From: Gammaproteobacteria bacterium
GTDB lineage: Bacteria > Pseudomonadota > Gammaproteobacteria > Steroidobacterales > Woeseiaceae
Length of the DNA: 64,000 nt
Reading direction: 5' to 3'
NCBI GenBank assembly: GCA_029884455.1
Contig: JAOUHU010000006.1
Coordinates: 37,606-101,605, forward strand
Part shown: piece after piece, positions 17,610 to 26,863 of the stretch
Layout of the letters: each line of letters begins with the position of its first letter
Position numbering within the stretch: position 1 is the first letter of the stretch
Translations under genes and position numbers: made by a program
Notes under the pieces: model-generated
What the model was told of the DNA's origin: nothing
Seen by the model: only the letters and a program-made list of their open reading frames with translations
Databases searched by the model: none

Positions 17610-18206
17610 ATGGATACTCGGAAAAAAGCCGAATTTGCTGCCTGCTGGGCCGCCCTGGCGGTGCTGGCGGTCGTGGCGGCGCTCGAGCTGGGTGGCCAAC
17701 CGGTACGCGAGTGGCTGCGTTATGACAGGGCGGCAATATCCGGCGGCGAAACCTGGCGTCTGTTCAGCGGCCATTTCGTGCATCTCGGCTGGTCCCATCT
17801 GCTGCTGAATGGCGCCGGGTTGCTGCTGATCGCCTACCTGGTCGGGGCGCATTTCGCCTGGCGACAGTGGGTGGCCGTAAGTATCCTGACCATTGCTGGC
17901 ATGGATCTCGGTTTCTGGTACTTGCAGCCGCAGTTGAGCTGGTACGTTGGGCTGTCGGGGCTGTTGCACGGCCTGCTCGCAGCCGGTACGGTCAGCGGCA
18001 TCCGCCATCGGCAGGTCGAGTTCAGTATCATCGCGGCATTCCTGCTCGGCAAACTGGTCTACGAGCAATTGTTTGGGCCACTGCCGGGTTCCGAGGCCTC
18101 GAGCGGCGGAAATGTGGTCGTGGCGGCACATTTGTACGGGACTCTTGGCGGCGCACTCGCGGGCCTGTTGTTCGCCCTTAGAAAATCGTCAGCTGCGCCT
18201 ATATAA
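17610..18206 (+). CDS. rrtA: Rhombosortase (intramembrane serine protease)
   Basis: A 198-residue polytopic rhomboid-superfamily protein. The catalytic serine lies in GLSG (Ser116), followed by the LLHG segment (His120), and the partner histidine is in AHLYG (His174). A HLGWSHLLLN stretch (58-67) is the rhomboid-type HxxxHLxxN segment. Rhombosortases cleave the C-terminal GlyGly-CTERM anchor of certain proteins exported by type II secretion. That fits the head-to-head position with the gsp operon. Whether it shares the promoter of fabD, 37 nt downstream of its stop, is unclear. No protein in this window shows a GlyGly-CTERM tail. Confidence 0.85.
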   Translation: MDTRKKAEFAACWAALAVLAVVAALELGGQPVREWLRYDRAAISGGETWRLFSGHFVHLGWSHLLLNGAGLLLIAYLVGAHFAWRQWVAVSILTIAGMDLGFWYLQPQLSWYVGLSGLLHGLLAAGTVSGIRHRQVEFSIIAAFLLGKLVYEQLFGPLPGSEASSGGNVVVAAHLYGTLGGALAGLLFALRKSSAAPI

Positions 18207-18207
18207 T
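18202..18207 (+). promoter_or_regulatory. Candidate -10 element for fabD
   Basis: A perfect TATAAT hexamer at the very end of the rhombosortase gene, 36 nt before the fabD start. No convincing -35 hexamer is present at 16-18 nt spacing (only TTAGAA-like sequence), so strength is uncertain. Confidence 0.4.
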
Positions 18208-18243
18208 GCGCGCCCACATCGACAGCCCCAGACGGAGCATGAA

Positions 18244-19182
18244 TTGAGCATTGCAATGGTATTTCCGGGTCAGGGCTCTCAGTCTTCGGGCATGCAGGCC
18301 GATCTTGCTGCGGCACACTCGCTCGTGGAGGACAGCTATGCGGAAGCCAGCGAGATCCTGGGCTATGACCTGTGGCGAGTGGTTGCTGAAGGCCCCATCG
18401 AGCAGCTGAATGCCACAACGGTGACCCAGCCGGCGATGTTGACCGCCGGATACGCGGCCTGGCGGGTATGGCAGGCCTCAGGCGGGACGGACCCTGCGAT
18501 GATGGCGGGACACAGCCTGGGCGAATACACGGCGCTGGTGTGCGCGGGCAGCCTCACTTTTGACGAGGCACTCAGAGTCGTGCAGCGGCGGTCCGAGTTG
18601 ATGCAAGACGCAGTGCCCGCCGGGGCAGGTGCGATGGCCGCCATCCTCGGCCTCGACGATCAGGCCGTCATCGCGGTTTGCGCGGCCGCGGCCGGCGATG
18701 GTGTCGCAGACGCGGTCAATTTTAATGCCCCTGGACAGGTGGTCATTGCCGGTGACGTGGCCGCGGTCGACCGTGCCATCGTTCTGGCCAAGGAACGCGG
18801 CGCACGGCGTGCCTTGCAGCTACCGGTGAGTGTTCCGGCCCATTCGGCCCTGATGCGCGCAGCAGGCGAAGCGCTGGCGGATGCGCTGGCGCGGGCGCCA
18901 TTCAGGACCCCTGCCATTACCGTGATCGCTGCCTCGGATGCAAGACCCTATACGAGTGGCGACGATATTCGCGCACGCCTGTCACGTCAGGTCTACGCCC
19001 CCGTACATTGGGTAGCTACCATCAACGCCATGACACGTGCAGGAGCGACACGGATCATCGAATGCGGTCCGGGTAAAGTCCTTGCGGGCCTGGTGCGGCG
19101 TATCGACAAGTCCGTGGCCTGTGACACCATTGACTCCATCGACAGTTTGCAGCAGGCCCTGGTGGCCGAGGAATCAGCATGA
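18244..19182 (+). CDS. fabD: Malonyl-CoA:ACP transacylase
   Basis: A 312-residue enzyme that loads malonate from CoA onto acyl carrier protein. It begins with MVFPGQGSQ-type sequence and has the catalytic GHSLGEY nucleophile motif, the SVPAHSALM histidine segment and the late ECGPGKVLAGL motif. I start at the TTG at 18244 because GGAG lies 6 nt before it and the length matches the family; the open frame upstream runs through the rhombosortase gene out of phase and is not coding. Its stop overlaps fabG as ATGA. Confidence 0.95.
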   Translation: MSIAMVFPGQGSQSSGMQADLAAAHSLVEDSYAEASEILGYDLWRVVAEGPIEQLNATTVTQPAMLTAGYAAWRVWQASGGTDPAMMAGHSLGEYTALVCAGSLTFDEALRVVQRRSELMQDAVPAGAGAMAAILGLDDQAVIAVCAAAAGDGVADAVNFNAPGQVVIAGDVAAVDRAIVLAKERGARRALQLPVSVPAHSALMRAAGEALADALARAPFRTPAITVIAASDARPYTSGDDIRARLSRQVYAPVHWVATINAMTRAGATRIIECGPGKVLAGLVRRIDKSVACDTIDSIDSLQQALVAEESA

Positions 19183-19934
19183 CAGGCGCTTTTAGCGAAC
19201 ACGCATTGCAGGGGGAAATCGCGCTCGTTACCGGAGCTTCGCGGGGCATTGGCGCGGCAATCGCACGAGCTCTCGCGGCGGCGGGCGCCAAAGTTATTGG
19301 CACGGCGACCAGCAAGACCGGGGCCGACGCCATTTCGGTCGCGCTTGGGTCCGGCGGCAGGGGTATCGTATTGGACATCGCCGATGAAGCGTCGGTGCAC
19401 GCTGCGGTGGCCGATGTGCAGGCGAACGAGGGCGATCCATCGATCCTCGTGAATAATGCCGGCATCACGCGCGACAACCTGCTGATGCGCATGAAGGCCG
19501 AGGACTGGGATGCAGTAATCGCAACTAATCTCGGCGGCGCTTACCGGGTCAGTAAGGCGTGCCTGCGCGGCATGATGAAGGCAAAGCGCGGGCGGATAAT
19601 TAATATTGCGTCCGTCATCGGTGTCATGGGAAATGCCGGGCAGGCCAATTACGCAGCGGCCAAGGCCGGTTTGATCGGCTTTTCCAAGTCGCTTGCCCGC
19701 GAAATCGGTTCGCGCAACATCACCGTGAATGTCGTTGCGCCGGGTTTCATCGACACCGACATGACCCGGGTTCTGCCGGAGGACCAGCGTAACGCCATGC
19801 TGGCGCAGATTCCGCTCAACCGGCTGGGGGAGGGCGCGGATATCGCCGCCGCCGTGTTGTTTCTTGCTTCGGCGGCCGGAGCCTACATCACCGGTGAAAC
19901 CTTGCACGTAAATGGCGGCATGTTAATGGATTAA
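19179..19934 (+). CDS. fabG: 3-oxoacyl-ACP reductase
   Basis: A 251-residue short-chain dehydrogenase that reduces 3-oxoacyl-ACP with NADPH in fatty-acid elongation. It has the cofactor motif TGASRGIG, the NNAGIT motif, the catalytic Ser (IINIASV) and YAAAK, and the typical FabG ending ([14 protein letters not shown]). Overlap with fabD and the following acpP and fabF genes make the assignment to FabG rather than a generic SDR secure. Confidence 0.96.
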   Translation: MTGAFSEHALQGEIALVTGASRGIGAAIARALAAAGAKVIGTATSKTGADAISVALGSGGRGIVLDIADEASVHAAVADVQANEGDPSILVNNAGITRDNLLMRMKAEDWDAVIATNLGGAYRVSKACLRGMMKAKRGRIINIASVIGVMGNAGQANYAAAKAGLIGFSKSLAREIGSRNITVNVVAPGFIDTDMTRVLPEDQRNAMLAQIPLNRLGEGADIAAAVLFLASAAGAYITGETLHVNGGMLMD

Positions 19935-20073
19935 GTTGGCGCGAATTCGCAGTAGCAAGGCCAGACCTATTCCCTTACAATACCGTGCCACGGCAGCTTG
20001 CACCCAGAGATATCAAAGACTTACGGGGCCGTGTACTATTTTTGACGTGATCTTCCGAGGAGAAGAAACCGCT

Positions 20074-20319
20074 ATGAGCAGTATCGAAGAACAAGTAAAG
20101 GCCATCGTTGCCGAGCAACTCGGTGTCAAGGAAGACGAGGTAACGAACGACGCCTCCTTTGTAGACGACCTCGGTGCGGATTCGCTCGATACGGTCGAGT
20201 TGGTCATGGCGCTCGAAGAGGAATTTGAGACCGAAATTCCGGATGAGGACGCCGAGAAAATCACTACAGTGCAACAGGCAATTGATTTCGTAACGTCGCG
20301 CGCCGCAAACGCAGACTGA
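20074..20319 (+). CDS. acpP: Acyl carrier protein
   Basis: An 81-residue acidic carrier protein. Phosphopantetheine attaches at Ser37 in [11 protein letters not shown], followed by the conserved [16 protein letters not shown] helix. The start is the ATG at 20074, with GAGGAG about 11 nt upstream; the in-frame extension to 19936 lacks homology. The 139-nt gap after fabG leaves room for a separate promoter (TACTAT at 20034-20039 is a weak -10 candidate), as expected for a very abundant protein. Confidence 0.97.
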   Translation: MSSIEEQVKAIVAEQLGVKEDEVTNDASFVDDLGADSLDTVELVMALEEEFETEIPDEDAEKITTVQQAIDFVTSRAANAD

Positions 20320-20326
20320 TGTTCCG

Positions 20327-20353
20327 TGGCGCGGCGCCCGATGTGCCGCGCCA
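20327..20353 (+). terminator. Hairpin between acpP and fabF
   Basis: A perfect 9-bp GC-rich stem (20327-20335 TGGCGCGGC with 20345-20353) with a 9-nt loop, directly after the acpP stop. No T-run follows, so it is more likely a partial attenuator or 3'-end stabiliser that keeps acpP mRNA more abundant than fabF mRNA than a full terminator. Confidence 0.5.
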
Positions 20354-20410
20354 GTTCCCACCTGCATTCCTAGTGCCTCCTGGCATTCTGCCAATCCAAA
20401 CGAGTCAACC

Positions 20411-21652
20411 TTGAAAGAACGACGCGTCGTCATTACCGGAATGGGTATTGTCTCGCCGGTAGGCAATGAGCTCGACGAAGCCTGGGACAATGTGTGCAAC
20501 GGCGTGTCCGGCATCCGCATCGTCGATGAATTTGACACCAGCACGTACCCGACTCGAATTGGCGGGATCGTACAGAATTTCAATGTCGAGGAGTTCCTGA
20601 CGCCGAAAGACGCGCGCAAGATGGACCCGTTTGTGCATTACGGCATTGCATCTGCTGTAAAAGCCATCCGGGATTCCGGGCTGGAGATCACCGAAAAGAA
20701 CGGCCACACGATCGGGGTTGCGATGGGCGCCGGCATCGGCGGCATCAAGAGCATCGAGGAAAACCACCGGAAGATGCTCGATGGCGGCGTACGCAAGGTG
20801 TCGCCGTTTTTCATTCCCGGCAGCATTATCAATATCACCTCCGGATACGTCAGTATCCTGCAGCACATTACCGGGCCGAACGTGTCTATCGTGACTGCCT
20901 GCGCAACATCTGCGAATTGCATTGGTTTCGGTGGCCGCATGATCGCACATGGCGACGCGGACGTGATGCTGGCGGGCGGCTCCGAATACGCGACCACGCC
21001 ACTCGCCATGGGTGGATTCTGCTCGGCTCGCGCCATGTCGACGCGCAATGACGACCCGACACGTGCCAGCCGGCCATTTGACAAGGATCGCGACGGCTTC
21101 GTGCTCAGCAATGGAGCCGGATGCATTGTGCTCGAGGAACTCGAACATGCAAAAGCACGCCGTGCCCGGATCTATGCCGAGCTGATTGGATTCGGCATGA
21201 GTGGCGACGCTTATCACATCACCTTGCCGCCGGCGGACGGCGATGGCGCACGCCGGTCAATGCTCGCCGCAATCAGGGACGCGGGCATCGAGGCGTCGGA
21301 TATCGACTACCTGAACGCCCACGGTACCTCGACTCCGGCCGGCGACATAGGCGAGTCCGTTGGAATTCGGCGCGCCTTCGGTGCCGCCGCTGACAAACTC
21401 ATGGTGAGTTCGACAAAATCCACGACCGGCCACCTGTTGGGTGCTGCAGGCGTCGTCGAGGCCATTTTTTCCATCCAGGCGATTAACCGCCAGGTAATAC
21501 CGCCAACGATCAACCTCGAGCACCAGGATTCTGCCTGCGATCTCGACTACGTGCCGAATACAGCGCGCGAGGCGCGGATCCGGACAGCAATATCCAATTC
21601 CTTCGGCTTCGGCGGCACGAACGGCACTCTGATATTCCGGGAATTTGTATGA
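20411..21652 (+). CDS. fabF: 3-oxoacyl-ACP synthase II
   Basis: A 413-residue condensing enzyme that extends acyl-ACP with malonyl-ACP. The thiolase-fold triad is visible: Cys164 in TACATS, histidines in HGTSTP and in KSTTGHLLGAAG. Length and the FGFGGTNGTLIF ending match FabF. It begins with a TTG codon and overlaps pabB as ATGA, so the downstream folate genes are coupled to lipid synthesis genes in one transcript. Confidence 0.95.
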   Translation: MKERRVVITGMGIVSPVGNELDEAWDNVCNGVSGIRIVDEFDTSTYPTRIGGIVQNFNVEEFLTPKDARKMDPFVHYGIASAVKAIRDSGLEITEKNGHTIGVAMGAGIGGIKSIEENHRKMLDGGVRKVSPFFIPGSIINITSGYVSILQHITGPNVSIVTACATSANCIGFGGRMIAHGDADVMLAGGSEYATTPLAMGGFCSARAMSTRNDDPTRASRPFDKDRDGFVLSNGAGCIVLEELEHAKARRARIYAELIGFGMSGDAYHITLPPADGDGARRSMLAAIRDAGIEASDIDYLNAHGTSTPAGDIGESVGIRRAFGAAADKLMVSSTKSTTGHLLGAAGVVEAIFSIQAINRQVIPPTINLEHQDSACDLDYVPNTAREARIRTAISNSFGFGGTNGTLIFREFV

Positions 21653-22989
21653 ATTCGACCCTGCTTCCGGCAGGCGTCGATTTACACGCTCTCCATCGCC
21701 TCGCACCGGCGCGCTACTCGTTTCTGCTGCAAAGCACGGCGGCGGCATCGTCACTCGGTGGTTTTGACCTGCTTTTGATGTCACAGGGTGATTCATTGGT
21801 GCTCGACAGGCCAGGTCAGCTGTCCGGTGTGGCAGCTGCTGGGCAGCGGGAATTCCTGACGGCACTGGACGCGTGGTGGCGGGACGAGCGGGTGGCATCG
21901 TGCGACAGCAACCTGCCGTTTGCTGGCGGCTGGTTCCTGTATCTCGGGTACGAGCTGGCGGCAGAAATCGAGCCCAGCGTCGGTTTGTTCAACGATCCGC
22001 TCTTGCCAACGGCCTTTGCAGTTCGCTGTCCCGCGGCGCTCATAGTTGCGCACGACACCGGCCAATGCCATTTTGTCGCCGAGCCCGGATCCGGCTTTGA
22101 CGCCGAGGCAGTGCTCACCGATATGCTCGCCGCCCGTGAACTGGTCGAGGCTGTTGCGACGCAGCAGGAAATTCGGATCGACGAGGAAGACCCAGGTCGC
22201 TTCCTTGGCGCGGTCGCAGCGGCCAAGAATCACATTGCGCAGGGCGAAGTTTACCAGGCCAACCTGTCGCGTGGTTGGTCGGCCACAATGCCGTGCGTCG
22301 ACGCCAACCGAATCTACGCAGCCTTGTGCAAATCCAATCCGGGTCCGTTCGCAGGACTTGCCTATTGGGACGGGGTATCGATCATCTCTTCATCACCCGA
22401 ACGGCTGGTGCACATTCGCGATGGGTATATCTCGACGCGACCCATCGCCGGGACCCGGCCGAGATCGGATGATCCGGCCTACGACAAAAGATTGCTTAAT
22501 GAGCTGCTAGGCGACCCCAAGGAACGTGCCGAACATGTCATGCTGATTGACCTGGAGCGCAATGATCTTGGTCGGATATGCGAGCCTGGCTCGGTCAAAG
22601 TGAGCGAAAAGATGGTCATCGAAAGCTATGCGCATGTGCATCACATTGTTTCGAATATTCATGGATGCTTGCGGCCATCTGTGACGCCGGGGGAGGTGAT
22701 TCGGGCAGTGTTTCCGGGCGGCACAATTACCGGTTGCCCGAAGGTCCGCTGCATGCAAATCATCAGCGAGCTGGAGGCCGGCCCGCGCGGTGCCTATACA
22801 GGCTCGTTTGGCTATCTGAACCGCGACGGCAGCATGGACCTCAACATTTTGATTCGCACCATGGTGGTTCGCGATGGCAAGGTTAGCTGGCGTGCAGGTT
22901 CCGGTATTGTGGCGGACTCGGACCCCGAGGCGGAATTGAACGAAACGCGAGCCAAGGCAAAGGGTTTGCTGCGAGCAATCCTGCCATGA
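21649..22989 (+). CDS. pabB: Aminodeoxychorismate synthase component I
   Basis: A 446-residue chorismate-binding enzyme that makes 4-amino-4-deoxychorismate for folate synthesis. The catalytic domain (about 185-445) has the signatures VYQANLSR, STRPIAGTRPR, HVMLIDLERNDLGR, FPGGTITGCPK and the final ETRAKAKGLLRAI. The N-terminal part (GGWFLYLGYELAAEIEP) is of PabB rather than TrpE type, and the pabC gene directly after it supports PabB over anthranilate synthase. The glutaminase partner (pabA) is not in the window. Confidence 0.93.
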   Translation: MNSTLLPAGVDLHALHRLAPARYSFLLQSTAAASSLGGFDLLLMSQGDSLVLDRPGQLSGVAAAGQREFLTALDAWWRDERVASCDSNLPFAGGWFLYLGYELAAEIEPSVGLFNDPLLPTAFAVRCPAALIVAHDTGQCHFVAEPGSGFDAEAVLTDMLAARELVEAVATQQEIRIDEEDPGRFLGAVAAAKNHIAQGEVYQANLSRGWSATMPCVDANRIYAALCKSNPGPFAGLAYWDGVSIISSSPERLVHIRDGYISTRPIAGTRPRSDDPAYDKRLLNELLGDPKERAEHVMLIDLERNDLGRICEPGSVKVSEKMVIESYAHVHHIVSNIHGCLRPSVTPGEVIRAVFPGGTITGCPKVRCMQIISELEAGPRGAYTGSFGYLNRDGSMDLNILIRTMVVRDGKVSWRAGSGIVADSDPEAELNETRAKAKGLLRAILP

Positions 22990-23831
22990 GTGGCTGGTTT
23001 GCGCAGGGCTCGAGGATCGACTGCATCCCGGCCGATGATCGTGCCGCGCAATACGGTGACGGTTTGTTTGAGACCATGGCAGTTCGCGATGGTGCGGCGC
23101 GCTTTTGCGTCGCGCATATCGCACGTCTGCAGATCGGTTGCTCACGACTGTTGCTGGACTGTCCACCGGCCGAGGCACTGCTCAAGGCAGTTGATGACGC
23201 CATACATCAGTCGGCCGATGTGAACAAATATGCGACGGCCAAGCTGGTGCTGTCGGCCGGCAGTGGGCCGCGAGGATATCGACGCATTGAAGACGCCGGT
23301 CCAATCGTGCGCGTCGGTATTTTCGCCGCGAAGCCACTACCTGCAACGATCTATCAGCAGGGCGCCACAATTCGGCTGTGCGCATCGCGACTGGCAGTTC
23401 AGCCGCAACTGGCCGGTATCAAGACACTGAATCGGCTCGAGCAGGTTCTGGCAAGGGCAGAATGGCAAGATCCGGGAATCTTTGAAGGGCTAATGCTCGA
23501 CACTGGCGGCCGCCTGATCTGCGGTACCATGAGCAACGTGTTCATGGCGGCAAAATCCGGTCTCATCACGCCTGCAATTACGCGTTGCGGCGTGTCCGGC
23601 ATCATGCGCGGCCAGTTATTGCGCTGGTTCCAAGCCGCGGGCATTGACTGCGACGTGCGTGACGCTGGCATCGACGAGTTACTTGCCGCGGACGAAGTTT
23701 TTCTCACCAACAGTCTGCTCGGCGTAATCCCCGTGCAAAGTTGCGGCTCGCGGCGTTGGACAGTCGGTGACTTCACAAGAAAGGCCCAGGCGCTAGCCGC
23801 GGCCAACGGTGTTCCGGAGTGCCAGGCTTGA
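22986..23831 (+). CDS. pabC: Aminodeoxychorismate lyase
   Basis: A 281-residue fold-type IV PLP enzyme that releases pyruvate from aminodeoxychorismate to give p-aminobenzoate. Typical features: DRAAQYGDGLFETM near the start, the PLP-lysine segment GIKTLNRLEQVLARAE, GTMSNVFM and the DEVFLTNSLLGVIPV end. Coupled to pabB by an ATGA overlap and to mltG by overlap at the 3' end, the classic pabC-mltG-tmk order. Confidence 0.94.
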   Translation: MSGWFAQGSRIDCIPADDRAAQYGDGLFETMAVRDGAARFCVAHIARLQIGCSRLLLDCPPAEALLKAVDDAIHQSADVNKYATAKLVLSAGSGPRGYRRIEDAGPIVRVGIFAAKPLPATIYQQGATIRLCASRLAVQPQLAGIKTLNRLEQVLARAEWQDPGIFEGLMLDTGGRLICGTMSNVFMAAKSGLITPAITRCGVSGIMRGQLLRWFQAAGIDCDVRDAGIDELLAADEVFLTNSLLGVIPVQSCGSRRWTVGDFTRKAQALAAANGVPECQA

Positions 23832-24862
23832 GGACGCTGAAGCTGATATTGCTTTCGATGCTGGTGCTGTTTTCGGCGTTCACTGCATTCGGTGGCATGC
23901 GTTTGCATGCATTTCTCGGTACACCGGTCACCGTAGCGGACACTGGTGCCACATTTGAGATTGCGTCTGGGACATCTTTTGGCGGCATAGCGGCGTCACT
24001 CGAGCAGCGTGGCATCATTGCCGGCGCTCGTATGTTGCGCATTTACGCGCGTTGGACTGGGCAGGCCAACCTGGTTCAAGCGGGCGAATACCTGATCACG
24101 CCTGGGACCACACCGCGGGAATTGCTGCAACAGTTTACTCGCGGTGCCGTACGGCTTTACTCATTTACTCTGATCGAAGGCTGGAACCGTTGGGACCTGC
24201 TGCACGCACTGCATCAGCAGCCAGAACTTGATGCCAGCATGACGGACGAGGACTGGCCTGCATTGCTGGAGTCGCTAAGTGCGGCGACCAGTCACGCGGA
24301 GGGCCTGTTTCTCCCCGAAACCTACTATTTCCCCCGCAATACCAGTGATCGCAGTGTGCTGCGCCAAGCCTACCAGATGATGCAGGATGTGCTCGCCAAG
24401 GAGTGGGCAAACAAGAGCGAGTCGGCGGTCGTGGCGACCCCGTATGAGGCATTGATTCTGGCGTCCATCATCGAAAAGGAAACCGCACGCAGCGACGAGC
24501 GTGAGCGAATCGCGGGTGTATTCTCGCGGCGTCTCGAAAAAGGTATGCGCTTGCAGACGGACCCAACGGTGATCTACGGGCTTGGACAAGACTTTAACGG
24601 CAACCTGACACGCAAGGACCTGCAGACGCCAACGCCATACAACACGTACACGAGGCGCGGGCTGCCACCCACACCGATCGCCATGCCTGGCCGCGCGTCA
24701 ATTTATGCCGCGTTGCATCCTGCTGCAGGCGAGGAGATTTTCTTCGTTGCCACGGGTACCGGTGATGGCAGTCACAGGTTTTCGACGACCAAAGAAGAAC
24801 ATGACCAGGCAGTCGCGGCATACTTGCAGCAGTTGAAAAAAAATCAGCGTAACAAGGATTAA
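23828..24862 (+). CDS. mltG: Endolytic murein transglycosylase
   Basis: A 344-residue inner-membrane lytic transglycosylase that cuts nascent glycan strands. One N-terminal membrane segment is followed by the YceG/MltG domain with the catalytic glutamate in SIIEKETAR and the conserved GLPPTPIAMPGRASIYAALHP stretch. I use the TTG at 23828: it overlaps the pabC stop as TTGA and has GGAG 8 nt upstream. A GTG at 23819 would add three residues but has no spacing for a ribosome site. Confidence 0.92.
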   Translation: MRTLKLILLSMLVLFSAFTAFGGMRLHAFLGTPVTVADTGATFEIASGTSFGGIAASLEQRGIIAGARMLRIYARWTGQANLVQAGEYLITPGTTPRELLQQFTRGAVRLYSFTLIEGWNRWDLLHALHQQPELDASMTDEDWPALLESLSAATSHAEGLFLPETYYFPRNTSDRSVLRQAYQMMQDVLAKEWANKSESAVVATPYEALILASIIEKETARSDERERIAGVFSRRLEKGMRLQTDPTVIYGLGQDFNGNLTRKDLQTPTPYNTYTRRGLPPTPIAMPGRASIYAALHPAAGEEIFFVATGTGDGSHRFSTTKEEHDQAVAAYLQQLKKNQRNKD

Positions 24863-24865
24863 TGA

Positions 24866-25507
24866 ATGCAGCGAGGCAAGTTCATCACCGTTGAGGGTAT
24901 CGAAGGTGTCGGTAAATCAACCAACGTCGAGATTTTGCGCCAGGCCATAGAGCAACGTGGTATCCCGGTTTTAACCTCGCGTGAGCCCGGTGGCACACCG
25001 CTGGCCGAAAAGATTCGCCGCTTGCTGGTAGAACACGGCGACGAACCGTTGCCTGATATTGCCGAACTGCTGCTGATGTTTGCGTCGCGGGCACTGCATG
25101 TGCAAAACCGCATCGAGCCGGCGCTTGCAGCGGGCACCTGGGTGGTTTGTGATCGCTTCACCGATGCGAGCAGGGCCTACCAGGGGGGCGGGCGTGGTTT
25201 CGCGCAGGCGGACATCGACCGGCTGGCCGAATTGGTGCACCCGGGTCTCAAGCCGGATATGACCCTGTTGCTGGATGCGCCGGTCGCTACGGGATTGAGC
25301 CGGGCCGGGCGGCGCGGTCGTCCAGACCGGATCGAGATCGAGCGCCATGATTTTTTCAGCCGCGTGCGTGAGCAGTACCTGCACCTGGCTGCGGCGGAGC
25401 CGGATCGCTTCGTGGTTGTAGATGCGGACGCCAGCGTCGACCTTGTCGGCCACGCTGTGACCTCGGCCATCAACAGGCTTTTAGATGAGACATTACAGGA
25501 AAAATAG
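24866..25507 (+). CDS. tmk: Thymidylate kinase
   Basis: A 213-residue kinase that makes dTDP from dTMP. It has the P-loop EGVGKST, the REPGG motif, the DRFTDASRAYQ signature and the lid segment AGRRGRPDRIE. The start follows the mltG stop by 3 nt. Confidence 0.96.
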   Translation: MQRGKFITVEGIEGVGKSTNVEILRQAIEQRGIPVLTSREPGGTPLAEKIRRLLVEHGDEPLPDIAELLLMFASRALHVQNRIEPALAAGTWVVCDRFTDASRAYQGGGRGFAQADIDRLAELVHPGLKPDMTLLLDAPVATGLSRAGRRGRPDRIEIERHDFFSRVREQYLHLAAAEPDRFVVVDADASVDLVGHAVTSAINRLLDETLQEK

Positions 25508-25526
25508 CCAGTAACACATTGAAGTT

Positions 25527-26513
25527 ATGGATATAAGTTGGCACAGGGATTTCGCAGCGAACTGGCTTGAACGAACCCGGCAGGGGCGCGTTCCGCATGC
25601 GGTCCTGTTGACCGGACCCGCAGGCGTCGGCAAACGCGCGGCGGCATCCTGGATGGCGGCGCAGCACCTCGGCATAAGTGCGGCCGGCGCTCTGCCAGAA
25701 TATCCGGCGCATCCCATCGAACACGCTGATCTGCGCTGGATCCGACCGCCAGACGACAAGCAGAGCATTGGCATCGACCAGATTCGTAGCCTGGTCGCGG
25801 AACTCAGCCTCACGAGTTACCAGGGAGGTGGCAAGGTCGCCATTATCGATCCGGCGGACGCGATGACCGGCAATGCCGCAAACAGTCTATTGAAGACGCT
25901 CGAAGAACCCCCCGGAGATGCCCTGTTGATCCTGATTGCAGACCGCAAAGGCCATATGCCCGCGACTATTTTCAGTCGTTGCCAGCGTCTCGAGTTCGCC
26001 TTGCCGGGCGAAACCGAAGGCCTGGCGTGGCTGGATCGCCTGCATCCCGGCCAGAGCTGGGTCGCAGCCTTGCGTCTGGCTGGCAACGCCCCGCTGGCGG
26101 CAATCGCCGCGAGTGCGCAACTGGATACCCACGCCGGACTAAGCCGGGACCTCGCGGCTGTGGCGGCAGGCAAGGCCTCTGCGCTTGATGTTGCGGCGCG
26201 CTGGTCCACGCTCGACACCCCGTTTGTGCTGAACTGGCTCGCTCGCCAGGTCCAGGCGGCTATTTTTCGTGCTTCAGGCACCACCGGATCGGGAACACAG
26301 TCGGCAATTGAAGATTCTGTGCTAAAGCGCATGGACAGGCGAAACCTGTTCTGCTATCTAGACACGATCAACCGTTTGCGGGGTCAGATGGCTGGTTCCT
26401 TCAATGTCCAGTTGACCCTCGAAGGGCTGTTGATCGATCTGTCGCAGGGACTCCAAGGATGCGGCATCGAGGCCCTTGCCGGGCAGCTGCCGGAAATGAT
26501 GGTTACGAGGTAA
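25527..26513 (+). CDS. holB: DNA polymerase III subunit delta prime
   Basis: A 328-residue clamp-loader subunit. Features: the P-loop-like TGPAGVGKR (Lys36, not followed by Ser/Thr), the sensor-1 region IDPADAMTGNAANSLLKTLEEPP and the SRCQRLEF motif. The four cysteines of the usual delta-prime zinc module, expected between the P-loop and the HPD-like site, are absent (the segment reads AAQHLGISAAGALPEYPAHP). Position between tmk and pilZ confirms the identity. Confidence 0.92.
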   Translation: MDISWHRDFAANWLERTRQGRVPHAVLLTGPAGVGKRAAASWMAAQHLGISAAGALPEYPAHPIEHADLRWIRPPDDKQSIGIDQIRSLVAELSLTSYQGGGKVAIIDPADAMTGNAANSLLKTLEEPPGDALLILIADRKGHMPATIFSRCQRLEFALPGETEGLAWLDRLHPGQSWVAALRLAGNAPLAAIAASAQLDTHAGLSRDLAAVAAGKASALDVAARWSTLDTPFVLNWLARQVQAAIFRASGTTGSGTQSAIEDSVLKRMDRRNLFCYLDTINRLRGQMAGSFNVQLTLEGLLIDLSQGLQGCGIEALAGQLPEMMVTR

Positions 26514-26517
26514 ACGC

Positions 26518-26856
26518 ATGAGCAAGCCAGGACTATTGACGCTGACAATAAAGGACAAGAGCGCCTTGTACCTGGCGTATATGCCATTTGTCGTGAATGG
26601 CGGCCTGTTCATCCCGACCAACAGTTCTTATCGCCTGGGCGATGAGGTCTTTATGTTGCTGAACCTGATGGGTGAAGAAGAAAAGATTCCGGTCGCTGGT
26701 ACGGTCATCTGGATGACACCGAAGGGGGCGCAGGGTAAGCGCACCGCGGGCATCGGCGTGCAATTCAGCGATCAGGATCAGGGCAACACACAGAAAAAGA
26801 TAGAGAACTACCTGGCCGGTGCACTCGGCGGCGACAAGCCCACGCATACAATGTAG
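26518..26856 (+). CDS. pilZ: PilZ-domain protein, type IV pilus-associated
   Basis: A 112-residue single-domain protein four nucleotides after holB, the standard location of the founding PilZ of type IV pilus systems. The family pattern is visible (NGGLFIPTNSSYRLGDEVFMLLNL, GTVIWMTPKGAQGKR-AGIGVQF). As in this subgroup, the RxxxR and DxSxxG c-di-GMP-binding motifs are not evident, so it probably acts through protein contacts (for example with PilB/FimX) rather than by binding the nucleotide. It ends 7 nt before the convergent cNMP-rhodanese gene. Confidence 0.9.
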   Translation: MSKPGLLTLTIKDKSALYLAYMPFVVNGGLFIPTNSSYRLGDEVFMLLNLMGEEEKIPVAGTVIWMTPKGAQGKRTAGIGVQFSDQDQGNTQKKIENYLAGALGGDKPTHTM

Positions 26857-26863
26857 CCGCGCG

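Noticed and set aside
17610..18206. Housekeeping rhomboid protease (GlpG)
   Set aside because: The protein is short, lacks a GlpG-type N-terminal cytoplasmic domain and has the GLSGLLHG pattern of rhombosortases; location next to gsp genes also favours rhombosortase.
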